The notes under the pieces are model-generated. The model was not told the origin of the DNA. It did not search any database and saw only the letters and a program-made list of their open reading frames with translations. A stretch of 26,892 nucleotides of DNA, from IMG/VR virus record IMGVR_UViG_3300044681_000709, positions 1 to 26,892 of that record. The stretch is one strand, 5' to 3'. Origin of the DNA: a virus. Shown here piece by piece: positions 1 through 10,000 of this stretch (the first letter of the stretch is position 1; every line of letters starts with the position of its first letter). A program made the translations under genes and the position numbers.

Positions 1-191
1 CGACATTTGAAAATCCATTTGTCGACAATCAGTTAGAGTGGAAACAAAGATATCAATCGGAAACACCGGTAGAAAGTATCATGAAACGTGTCCCGATGCA
101 TGAGCCCTGGATACTTCATGAGAATCAAATACCGATAGCAGTTACCGAAGAGGAAACAGACAGAGAGGTCGTTCCTAAAGAGGAGGAATAA
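1..191 (+). CDS. C-terminal fragment of an upstream tail/baseplate gene (partial)
   Basis: An open frame enters from the left edge and ends at TAA 189-191, giving 62 residues read from base 3. The visible part is polar and ends in an acidic tail (EEETDREVVPKEEE). Its middle holds a short motif, VESIMKRVPMHEPWILHEN. Similar R-V-P-x-H-E-P-W/Y-x-x-H-E-N strings occur, as far as I recall, in gp5-type hub or PAAR-linked proteins of marine T4-like phages, and those genes sit just before gp25/gp6. That assignment is inference from memory and position only. The last codons overlap the strong AGGAGG ribosome binding site of the next gene, so the two are probably translated in a coupled way. The rest of the gene lies outside the window. 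Confidence 0.6.
   Translation, partial: TFENPFVDNQLEWKQRYQSETPVESIMKRVPMHEPWILHENQIPIAVTEEETDREVVPKEEE
181..186 (+). promoter_or_regulatory. Strong Shine-Dalgarno site for gp25
   Basis: A perfect AGGAGG lies 8 bases before the ATG at 195 and inside the last codons of the upstream gene, whose TAA is at 189-191. It fixes the gp25 start and suggests coupled translation across the junction. It is the best ribosome binding site among the gene starts in this window. Confidence 0.8.
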
Positions 192-194
192 AAA

Positions 195-632
195 ATGTCT
201 AGATTGTATAATCAAAAATCAGTTGGAGCAGGAAAATTTGTTTTAGGGTCGAAGGCTGTACAAGATTTTACCTATAAAGGGTTTGATAGCAATACCAACA
301 AGAATAATTTTAAGTTATATGATATTGATTTAGTTAAGCAAGACATAATCAATCATTTTTATATTCGCAAAGGAGAGAAGCTACAGAATCCAGATTTTGG
401 AACGATCATCTGGGACATTCTTTTTGAGCCGTTTACAGACGAAGTTAAAAGATTAATTTCAAAGGATGTTGAAGCAATAATTAATTACGATCCTCGCATT
501 AGTGTAAATTCAGTGACTATCGATTCTACAGAACAGGGCATTAGAATTGAAGCAGACATTACATATTTGCCTTTTAATATACTAGAAAAAATGTCGTTTA
601 ATTTTGACAGAAACAACTCGATCATTAACTGA
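195..632 (+). CDS. 25: Baseplate wedge subunit gp25 (GPW/gp25 family)
   Basis: A 145-residue protein of the usual size for T4 gp25. Members of this family are small sheath-initiator-like wedge proteins that sit at the top of the baseplate inner ring and contact gp6/gp53 and the tail sheath. The family core is visible at residues 59-102: KGEKLQNPDFGTIIWD, then LFEPFTDEVK and a D-P-R-I segment. The G-T-x-x-W-D / F-E-P pattern is characteristic of the T4 gp25/GpW family and of type VI secretion TssE. The C-terminal residues 103-135 form the expected pair of beta strands (VNSVTID, IRIEADITY). The N-terminal 45 residues are less conserved and Lys/Asn rich. The start is set by the AGGAGG at 181-186. 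gp6 follows after 42 bases, an order found in marine T4-like phages, whereas T4 itself keeps gp25 elsewhere. Confidence 0.93.
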   Translation: MSRLYNQKSVGAGKFVLGSKAVQDFTYKGFDSNTNKNNFKLYDIDLVKQDIINHFYIRKGEKLQNPDFGTIIWDILFEPFTDEVKRLISKDVEAIINYDPRISVNSVTIDSTEQGIRIEADITYLPFNILEKMSFNFDRNNSIIN

Positions 633-674
633 CCGGTTTATTACAGATGTTAAATACAAGATAGGAATGAAAAT

Positions 675-3600
675 ATGACCACGACTGCGAGATTAAACAA
701 TCTTTTGTTAAACCAAGACTGGACAAGAATCTATCAAACTTTCCAGAATGCTGATTTCAAATCTTATGATTTTGAAAATCTGCGTCGTGTCATCATCACT
801 TATCTAAGAGAAAACTACGCAGAAGATTTCAATGACTACATCGAATCTTCTGAATATATGGCATTGGTTGATGCTATCGCATTCATGGGACAGAGCCTTA
901 GTTTTCGTATAGATTTAGCTAGTAGAGAAAACTTTATCGATCTCGCTGAACGTAAGGAAAGTGTGCTGAGATTAGCTAGAATGCTAAGTTACAATGCTAA
1001 GAGAAACATTCCCTCCACTGGACTTTTAAAATTTGATACTATTAGTACTTCAGAAAATATCTTAGACGGTAACGGCAGAAATCTGGCCCAACAGGTTATT
1101 GTTTGGAACGACCCCACAAATCCTAATTGGGCTGAACAGTTTATTACAGTATTGAATTCAGCCATGGCTGATAATACAGAATTTGGTCGAAGCCAGGGAA
1201 CAGCAGTGATCGACGGAATCACTACAGATCAGTACAGATTTAGATCAGCTTCTGCAGATGTGCCCATATACGCTTATAATAAAAGCGTGGCTGGACGAAC
1301 TATGTCCTTTGAATTAGTCAGCACATCTTTTAAAGATGCTGAGGAAATTTACGAAGAATCTCCATTACCAGGAAGACAGTTGGGATTCGTTTATAAGCAG
1401 GACGGCAAAGGCGCTGGATCTAATAATACAGGATTTTTTCTGTTATTCAAACAGGGTAGTCTTGAAGTCGCAGACTTTAATATCGATGCACCGACAGTAA
1501 ATGAAAAAGTAGCCATAGCGACAGAAAATATTAATAACAATGATATTTGGTTATATTCTTTAGATGCTGGCGGAAATCAAATTTTCGAATGGACTAAAGT
1601 TTCTTCTTTGGTAGGCAATAATATTGCTTACAACAGCATAAACAGCAATATTAGAAATATCTATAATGTTGTTACCAAAGAAAATGACAAAGTTGAATTG
1701 GTATTCGCAGATGGAGTTTACGGAAATCTACCTAGAGGATCTTTTAGAACTTTTTATAGAGTCAGTAACGGTCTTTCTTATCAGATAAGTCCCAACGATA
1801 TGCGAGGAATTAATATCACTATTCCTTATCTTAATAAGAAAGGTGTTATTAATACCTTGTCGATAGGACTTAGTTTAAAGTATACAGTTAATAATTCTTC
1901 TCCATCAGAAGACATCGACACTATCAGAACCAATGCTCCTGCTCTTTATTATACGCAGAATAGGATGATCACCGGAGAAGATTATAATTTAGCTCCTCTA
2001 GCTAGCAGTCAAAATATTTTAAAGGTAAAGGCAGTCAATAGAACTTCTAGTGGCATTTCTAGAAACTTTGAAATCATTGATGCATCAGGAAAATATTCAA
2101 GTGTTAATGTTTATGGATCGGATGGTTATATCTACAAAGAAGAAGATCAATTGACTTTTGATTTTAAATTTACCAATAGACTAGATATCTATAATTTTAT
2201 TAGAAATACCGTAGAACCTAAATTTAGTTCTACCGGAATTTATAATTTCTATTTGACTAAATTTAATAAAATTTTCTTTTCTGATTCAAATACACAGTGG
2301 ACATCTGTGACCACAGATATTAATCAGAATACCGGATATTTTTCAAATGCTATCGATTCCTCTCTATTAAAAGTAGGAAGTTATACTACAAATATTTTAA
2401 AGTACGTTACTATCGGTGCTTTGATAAAATTTGTTCCACCAACCGGAAAATCTTTTAAAAACGGAGAAATTGTTGATACTGATCTTACCGATCCAGAGCA
2501 GAGAGATAAAATATGGACGAAGGTTGTATCGGTAGCTGGCGACGGAACCAATGCAGGCAACGGTGCACTTGCATCGGGACTAGGTCCAATAAAATTTAAT
2601 GATATAGTTCCGACGGGATCTATAGCAACTAGAATTGTTCCAAAGTTTGTTAATGATTTGCCAACAGATTTAGAAAATGAAATGGTCAATCTAATCTACT
2701 CTAATTTAAACTTTGGAATAAGATACGATGTGGCTTCAACGAGTTGGCAAATCATCGATGCTGCAGACCTAAATTTATTAACAGCATTTAGTTTAGGCAA
2801 AGCAGGAGATACTACTAGCTCAAACTTAGATTCGAGTTGGATAGTTTCTTTTGTTAAAGAAACAGATAGGTATGTTGTTCGAGTTAGAACTCTTGATTAT
2901 ATCTTTGGTAGTTTAGAACAGAATAGATTTTATTTTGATCCAAGCCAAAAAACCTATAATGCAAAGAACAATACAGTACAGAAAGATCAAATAAAAGTAT
3001 TAGGAATCAATACTTCTAGTGATTTTATAACCCCGTTGATAGCTGATTTAAGTTTTGAAATCAGTGATACGATCGTATTCGATGACGGTTACCAAGCGGC
3101 CAACGAAATAAAAATTGGATTCATTGACAGTGACAACGACGGAGTTATTGATAATCCTGAGCAGTTTGAACAGATCGTAGGAGAAGATGCTGATTTAAAC
3201 TTTTTATTTTTTAGAAAAACTACCGACATATACGGAGAAATCGTATATGATTTTATTGATAACAGTGGCGGAGATATTTTAATTCGAAACAGGGAATCAT
3301 TAGTTAACATCAACGATACAGAGTTCACTGATGGTAGACTAGTATATTTTTATAATCAAGATGAAGCCGTTGTTAAGAGTGTGAACAAATCTACAAATAC
3401 TTTTATCCTTGAAAGTTCCTACAAAGTGGTTGTAGGAAGACCAACATTAAAGTTTCATTATATACATAACGCCAATGTTGATAGACGCATTGATCCTAGT
3501 TCTACTAATATAATCGATGTTTATATTTTACCTAGAAGCTATGATACAGAATTTAGAAACTATCTAGCAGGAGCACTAACAACTAAACCAGAAGCACCAA

Positions 3601-4082
3601 ACAGTGACAGTTTGAGAATCAGTTTTGGATCTCAGTTAGATCAAATTAAAGCCATTAGTGATGAAATTATCTATCATCCTGTAGAATACAAAATTTTATT
3701 CGGTCAAACTGCAGAAGAAAAATTACAGGCAGTTTTTAAGGTAGTGAAGAATCCAGCCAAGAGCATAAATGATAATGATTTAAAAGTTAGGATTATTTTA
3801 GCGATCAACGAATTTTTTGAAATCTCTAATTGGGACTTCGGAGATACGTTTTATCTATCAGAACTTATCACTTATGTAACGAATCAAACAGCTCCTGATA
3901 TCAGCAATATGGTGATACTTCCAAAGCAGGAATCGCAGGTATTTGGAAGCCTATTTGAAATAAAAAGCAGATCTGATGAAGTATTTGTTAGCGGAGCCAC
4001 AGTTGATGATATTGTAATAGTTCAGGCATTAAACGCCACTGAATTGAGATCTAATCCTTCTTACATTGTTACTTCTAGTTAA
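675..4082 (+). CDS. 6: Baseplate wedge subunit gp6, enlarged
   Basis: gp6 forms the inner iris-like ring of the T4 baseplate and holds the wedges together. The N-terminal 130 residues show the family pattern: a helical start, then VITYLRENYAEDFNDYIES, YMALVDAIAFMGQSL and RIDLASRENFIDLAERKES. Residues around 925-965 (N-x-D-R-R-I-D-P-S-S-T-N-I-I-D-V-Y) and the C-terminal 150 residues are also typical of marine gp6 proteins. At 1135 residues it is far longer than T4 gp6 (about 660). The extra length lies in a beta-rich middle, roughly residues 400-920. Within it, residues 818-829 are a perfect 12-residue EF-hand-type loop (D-S-D-N-D-G-V-I-D-N-P-E). The ATG at 675 has AGGAA at 663-667, seven bases upstream. 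The next gene begins five bases after its stop. Confidence 0.92.
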   Translation: MTTTARLNNLLLNQDWTRIYQTFQNADFKSYDFENLRRVIITYLRENYAEDFNDYIESSEYMALVDAIAFMGQSLSFRIDLASRENFIDLAERKESVLRLARMLSYNAKRNIPSTGLLKFDTISTSENILDGNGRNLAQQVIVWNDPTNPNWAEQFITVLNSAMADNTEFGRSQGTAVIDGITTDQYRFRSASADVPIYAYNKSVAGRTMSFELVSTSFKDAEEIYEESPLPGRQLGFVYKQDGKGAGSNNTGFFLLFKQGSLEVADFNIDAPTVNEKVAIATENINNNDIWLYSLDAGGNQIFEWTKVSSLVGNNIAYNSINSNIRNIYNVVTKENDKVELVFADGVYGNLPRGSFRTFYRVSNGLSYQISPNDMRGINITIPYLNKKGVINTLSIGLSLKYTVNNSSPSEDIDTIRTNAPALYYTQNRMITGEDYNLAPLASSQNILKVKAVNRTSSGISRNFEIIDASGKYSSVNVYGSDGYIYKEEDQLTFDFKFTNRLDIYNFIRNTVEPKFSSTGIYNFYLTKFNKIFFSDSNTQWTSVTTDINQNTGYFSNAIDSSLLKVGSYTTNILKYVTIGALIKFVPPTGKSFKNGEIVDTDLTDPEQRDKIWTKVVSVAGDGTNAGNGALASGLGPIKFNDIVPTGSIATRIVPKFVNDLPTDLENEMVNLIYSNLNFGIRYDVASTSWQIIDAADLNLLTAFSLGKAGDTTSSNLDSSWIVSFVKETDRYVVRVRTLDYIFGSLEQNRFYFDPSQKTYNAKNNTVQKDQIKVLGINTSSDFITPLIADLSFEISDTIVFDDGYQAANEIKIGFIDSDNDGVIDNPEQFEQIVGEDADLNFLFFRKTTDIYGEIVYDFIDNSGGDILIRNRESLVNINDTEFTDGRLVYFYNQDEAVVKSVNKSTNTFILESSYKVVVGRPTLKFHYIHNANVDRRIDPSSTNIIDVYILPRSYDTEFRNYLAGALTTKPEAPNSDSLRISFGSQLDQIKAISDEIIYHPVEYKILFGQTAEEKLQAVFKVVKNPAKSINDNDLKVRIILAINEFFEISNWDFGDTFYLSELITYVTNQTAPDISNMVILPKQESQVFGSLFEIKSRSDEVFVSGATVDDIVIVQALNATELRSNPSYIVTSS
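3126..3161 (+). other. EF-hand-type calcium-binding loop within gp6
   Basis: Codons 818-829 of gp6 read D-S-D-N-D-G-V-I-D-N-P-E. Acidic residues fall at loop positions 1, 3, 5, 9 and 12 and glycine at position 6, which is the canonical calcium EF-loop pattern also found in dockerins and thrombospondin type 3 repeats. No paired second loop is evident nearby. That the loop binds calcium is inference. Confidence 0.65.
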
Positions 4083-4087
4083 AAATT

Positions 4088-7000
4088 ATGACAGACAAAA
4101 AATTTCCAAAAAGTAATATTCCAATCAGAAAGAGTTCTGATTTCTTACCTCAAGTTTTTAAAACAGAAACTAACGATAAATTCCTACAAGGAACACTAGA
4201 TGGATTGATACAGCCCGGAGTTCTCGATAAGTTAGTTGGATATATAGGACGTAGATACGGAAAGACTTATAGAGGCGACGACGTATATCTAGATTCAGAT
4301 CAAACTCTGCGTAGTCGATATCAGCTTGAGCCGGCTGTGGTTTTGCAAAAAGACACCAAGACTGAAGATTATTTTGATTACCTCGATCTAAAAAATATTT
4401 TATCTTTTTTCAATAATGTAGAAGATAACGATAATATCACCACAGAACAAGAACATTATTCCTGGGATCCTCCGATCGATTGGGATAAGTTTATAAATTA
4501 CAGAGAATACTACTGGGTTCCGGACGGACCGCCTCCGGTGATTATATCTGGACAATCTCAGTCGATTGAAAGTACCTATCGAGTAAGATTAGGTACAAAT
4601 GCTAATTCTTATATTTTTTATCCTGACGGATTAACAAATAATCCTACAATAACTTTATATCGTGGACAGACATATAATTTCATTGTAAATACCCCAGGCG
4701 AAGGGTTGACTATAAAGCGAAATTATGACACCGGTAGTCTTCGCTATAATCCCGATTTGGCTTATCCGAAAGGTGCACTGGTCCTGTTTGACAGCAAGCT
4801 ATGGAGATCGTTGAGAGATATCGCACAAGGTGATGGAAGCACAATAGACGAATTCAGCCAAGACTGGGAATATGTAGAACCTGCCAACGAAGCGTCGTCG
4901 TTAGATTACAATTTTGGAACTACAAATAATGGCGCCGAAACCGGAACGATTACTTTTACGGTGCCGTTCGATGCTCCCGATATATTATATTATCAAAGCA
5001 GCACTAATCCAGATCGCTTAGGAAGATTTTTAATCGCCAATGTTGATACTAACACTTTCCTTGATGTTGAAAAAGAAATAATAGGAAAATTAAATTATAA
5101 AAGTGGAAATGGGATCGAGTTAACTAACGGACTAGTCATAAAGTTTTCTGGAAGCATAGCACCTGAAAAATATGCTGATACCGAAGACAGGTGGATAGTA
5201 GAAGGTGTTGGATCTTATATTAGATTAGTTAAGTTTTCAAATCTATTAATTCCTGCTGATTTAAACGAAACAGCTCCTGAGGTATTATTTGATGATGGAG
5301 GATTCGACACCGATCCCTTTGACGATGCACAATTTTATCCTTCTAGAAAAGATTATATCACTGTCAATAGATCGAGTTTAGATCTTAATGCTTGGTCTAG
5401 ATATAATAGGTGGTTTCATAGAGATGTGTTAAATTATGCCCATGCTGTTAATTTATCCGATTTTGATTCGGACGAAACTCGACGGGCTAAAAGACCGATC
5501 ATAGAATTTAAACCTAATATACAGTTATTCAACCACGGATCTTTTTCGAAAGATCCAGTGGACTTTATTGATGATTTTACCGACGATGTATTTTCTAAAA
5601 TCGAAGGAAGCACCGGTTATCTAGTAGATGGAGAAGCTCTGTTCGAAGGAGCGAGGATATTATGTATAGCCGACACAGATAAATTAGCCAATAATAAAAT
5701 TTACAGAGTTACCTTTATTATTCATAATGGAAGAAAACAGATTAGTCTAAAAGAGACTGATGACTCCGTTAGTACCGAAGGTGATTGCGTTTTAGTAAAA
5801 CGAGGTCAAAAAAATATACGGTCAATGTATCATTACAATGGAGAACAGTGGGTTAAAAGTCAAGAAAAATCAGATGTCAATCAAGCTCCGATGTTCGATG
5901 TTTTTGATTCTACTGGAATAAGTTTATCAGACAATACTTTGTATCCGGTTTCGAGTTTTCAGGGATCTAAGATTTTTAGTTATAAAGTCGGAAATAGTAT
6001 AACAGATTCGGAATTGGGATTTAGTCTAAGTTATCTCAATATCGAAAATGCCGGAGATATATCTTTTAATTTTGATTGGGAGATAGATCAAGTATATTAC
6101 CAACAGGGAGAGAATACATTATCTAAGTTTGTTAAAACAGGATTTTATAAATTTGTAGATGACAGCTCTTACGGCAATTGTTGGACAAATACAGAATTTA
6201 AATTCATACAACCCATTATTGATAGCAAAATAATTACTGTTTCAACAAACCAGGTTGTGTTTAGCTCTATCGACTGGGAAGAGTTTGATCTTGAAACTGA
6301 ATCATTTCTTGAAGTTTTTATAAATGGAGAGAGATCAACAAATCCTTATTCTAGAACACTAGGAACTTTTACATTTGAGAATCTCTTATCGGTCAACGAT
6401 GTTGTTTCATTAAAGATATTTTGCAACACGATTCCCAATGAAGGATATTATGGAATTCCTATAGGATTAGAAAAAAATCCGTTAAATCAAAACCTCACAC
6501 AACTGACATACGGAACGATCGCCGACCACTTAAAATCGGCATTAGAATTTAACACAGATATAGTTGGACCTGTATTAGGAGAAAATAATCTAAGAGACCT
6601 AAATGGGTTTCAACCTTACGGAACAAGGATAGTAAAACATAGCGGATTAGCTCCAGTAGCATTAGCCCTGGCCGTAAGTAAAGATTTTAATATTATTAAA
6701 TCTCTAGAATATAATGCCCAACAGTATCTCGAGTTTAAAAATACTTTTATTAGAGCAATCACTGACGCTGTTGAAAATCTGCCACCTAAGGATCTAGTAG
6801 ATCTAGTCTTAACACAATATTCTAAATCAAAGTTACCTACTGATGCATTTTCAAATTCTGATATGGTAGGCTCGGGTGGATTTTCAGAAATCGTATATGA
6901 AGTTGAAGATCCAGAAATTAAAACTTTTACGTTATCGGAAAAATTTGATTTACAGACTCTGTCTTATAAAGCAGTTTATGTTTACTTGAACGAATCACAA

Positions 7001-10000
7001 TTAATTCACGGAAGAGATTATACATTTGATTCAACATTTGGATTTTTAAATTTATCGACAACATTAGCCGAAGGCGATAATATTGTTATTAGAGAATATA
7101 TTTCTACAGCGAACAATTTTATTCCCTCGACACCTACCAAGATGGGTCTCTATAAAAAATATCTTCCTTATAAATTTATAGATAATACCTATCAGGTTCC
7201 TAGAGAAGTTATCCAAGGGCACGACGGAAGCATAACCGCAGCCTATGGAGACTATAGAGATGATTGTATTTTAGAGCTAGAATTAAGAATCTATAATAAT
7301 ATTAAGAAAGAATATGATCCGTTGGTTTTTGATATTGACCTCATGAGACAGGGATATTATCAGAATGGAGTATTTTCTAAATCTAAAATAGATAGAGTTC
7401 TAACAAGATATTTTTATAAATGGTTATCTAATACCAGTATAGATTTTACGAATAACGATTATTTTGACAGCGAAAATAGTTTTACCTATACATATTCTAC
7501 GCTGTTAGATCGAGACAGAACTGTTAATTTGCCTGGTTATTGGAGAGGAGTATATCAGTGGTTTTACGACACCGATCGCCCGCATACTCGTCCTTGGGAA
7601 ATGTTAGGCTTCAGTGAACAACCTAATTGGTGGGAATCTGAATATGGTCCTGCTCCTTATACTAAAAATAATTTGTTGCTATGGGAAGATTTAAGAGACG
7701 GTATTATACGACAAGGAGTTCGTGCTGGTACATATGATCGATACAAACGTCCCACATTGCTAGATCACCTACCAGTTGACAAAGAAGGAAATCTACTAAG
7801 TCCTCTAGATAGCAACCTAGCTGTTAATTTCAGTTTGATTAATTGCAGAGAAGATTTTAAAGCTGGAGATATAAGTCCAGTGGAATACACATGGAGATCT
7901 AGTTCAGATTTTCCGTTTGCTATATTAATAGCAATGGCGGTATACAGACCTTTTGATTTTATAGTTAAAAATTTCAATAATAATGATACAGAGCTTAATG
8001 TTTTAGGACAGATTGTTGATAAAGAATCCGAATATTTTTCAACGATTGAAGATTATTCTATACCTTCTACAAATAATCCAACTTCCGGGTTGGTGGTATA
8101 TCTATCAGATTATCTAAAAGGTCGAGGACTATCTCCTTCTACTATCTCTGATTTCCTACAAAGTATTGATGTAAGACTGTCTTCTAGATTGTCGGGATTT
8201 GTCGATCAAGACAATCAAAGATATCTTTTAGACAGTAAAAATCCTAACAGCCTTTCGTCTACATTGTTTATACCTCAAGAAAATTATGACATTATCTTTA
8301 ATGTATCGGCTCCTGTCTCGTCAGTGACCTATAGCGGAATCGTAATCGAAAAGGTTAACAGAGGATGGCAAATACGAGGCTACGACAAACTAGATCCAGT
8401 GTTCAAGTATTATTCCCCAGTGAAAAGCAGCAGCGATCCTACGATCACTGTTGGCGGAGTTTCTGAAAACTTTTTGAAATGGGCTCCGGAAAAATTTTAC
8501 GGAAACGGTGTAGTCATATCCTATGGATCTTCGTATTATAGAGCTATAAAGAGTTTTACAAGCGGACTTGATTTTTCTGCAGAAAATTTAAAGCCATTGT
8601 CTAGCCTGCCGATAGTTGGCGGAATAACGGTATCTCGGAGAATAAAATTCAATGATAGAAATATCAGAGAAATGGTATATGGAACGATCTTAACATCTGC
8701 CCAAGATGTGGTAGATTTTATATTTGGATATGATCTCTATCTTCGTAAACTGGGATTCTTATTTGAAGATTATGATCTAGATACTGGTACACCAAAAAAT
8801 TGGCTTACATCGATTAAAGAATTTTTATTCTGGACTCAACATAATTGGCAAGAAGGTTCTCTTTTAACATTAAGTCCCCTAGCAAGTTCGATAAAATATA
8901 CCAACACTACGGGAGTTGTTGATAATCTTCTCGATTCTTTCTATGACTATAGTGTTTTGAAAGCTGACGGAACCCCACTGTTACAAAACCTTATTAATGT
9001 CTACAGAGGCTTTCAAGAATTTAGGCTCTCTACAACTAACACCAATGAAGGAATATATTTCTTTAAGGGATTTTTGGTTCTTAAAGAGCATGTTGTTGTA
9101 TTTGATGACAGGACAGTTTTTAATGATGTTGTGTATGATAAACCTACGGGATATAGGCAAGAACGAATCAAATCTAGAGGGTTCCGAACTACAGACTGGG
9201 ACGGAGATTATACCAGCCCAGGATTTATCTTTGACAATGTAAAAATAGATTCTTGGCAAACCTATACTGATTATAAATTAGGAGATATAATCTTATATCA
9301 GGATAGATACTACACCAGCAGAATTAATCAATCGGGAACCAGCGAATTTGATTATGATAATTGGACAAGATTAGATTTAATTCCTAAAAAGCAACTTATA
9401 CCTAATTTTGATTATAGAATAAATCAAATAGATGATTACTACGATTTAGATTCAGAAGGCGTTGGTCAGAGTCAACGAGATTTAGCTAGACATTTGGTAG
9501 GTTATCAACCTAGAACCTATTTAGAAAACATTGCTGAAGATCCAGTTTTACAATATAAACTCTATCAAGGATTTATTAGAGAAAAAGGAACAGCAAATTC
9601 TATCACTAAGATTTTTGATAAAACTAGCGATATTGAAGACGATAGTGTTGTATTAAAGGAAGAATGGGCTTTTAGAGTAGGTACCTTGGGCGGAAATGAT
9701 CAATTAAGCCAGATAGAATTTTTAGTTGACAAAAATAGTCTAATGGTAAATCCACAGATAACGTTATTAGAAAATGCTACATCTGGAATAATAGTTGATC
9801 AATATCTAAGAATACCTGAAAAAGATTTTACTATAGGAAAAGTGCCTTTTACGTTTGATGTAAATTCAAAGATATATTTTAACGAGATCAATAGATCTGC
9901 AGGGTTTGTAAAGAAAGATCACGTAGACGGAATACTTAAAAATTCTGATGCTCTATTAAATGTAAACATTTTTTCATTGACCGAGAATGATCATATATGG

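Noticed and set aside
633-674. Possible late promoter before gp6 (GTTAAATA near 649-656)
   Set aside because: Only six of eight positions match TATAAATA, which is expected by chance in this AT-rich sequence.
8997-9242. Overlapping forward frame of 81 codons inside the giant gene
   Set aside because: It is out of frame with a conserved protein and has no upstream Shine-Dalgarno or recognisable product. The same applies to 12669-12920.
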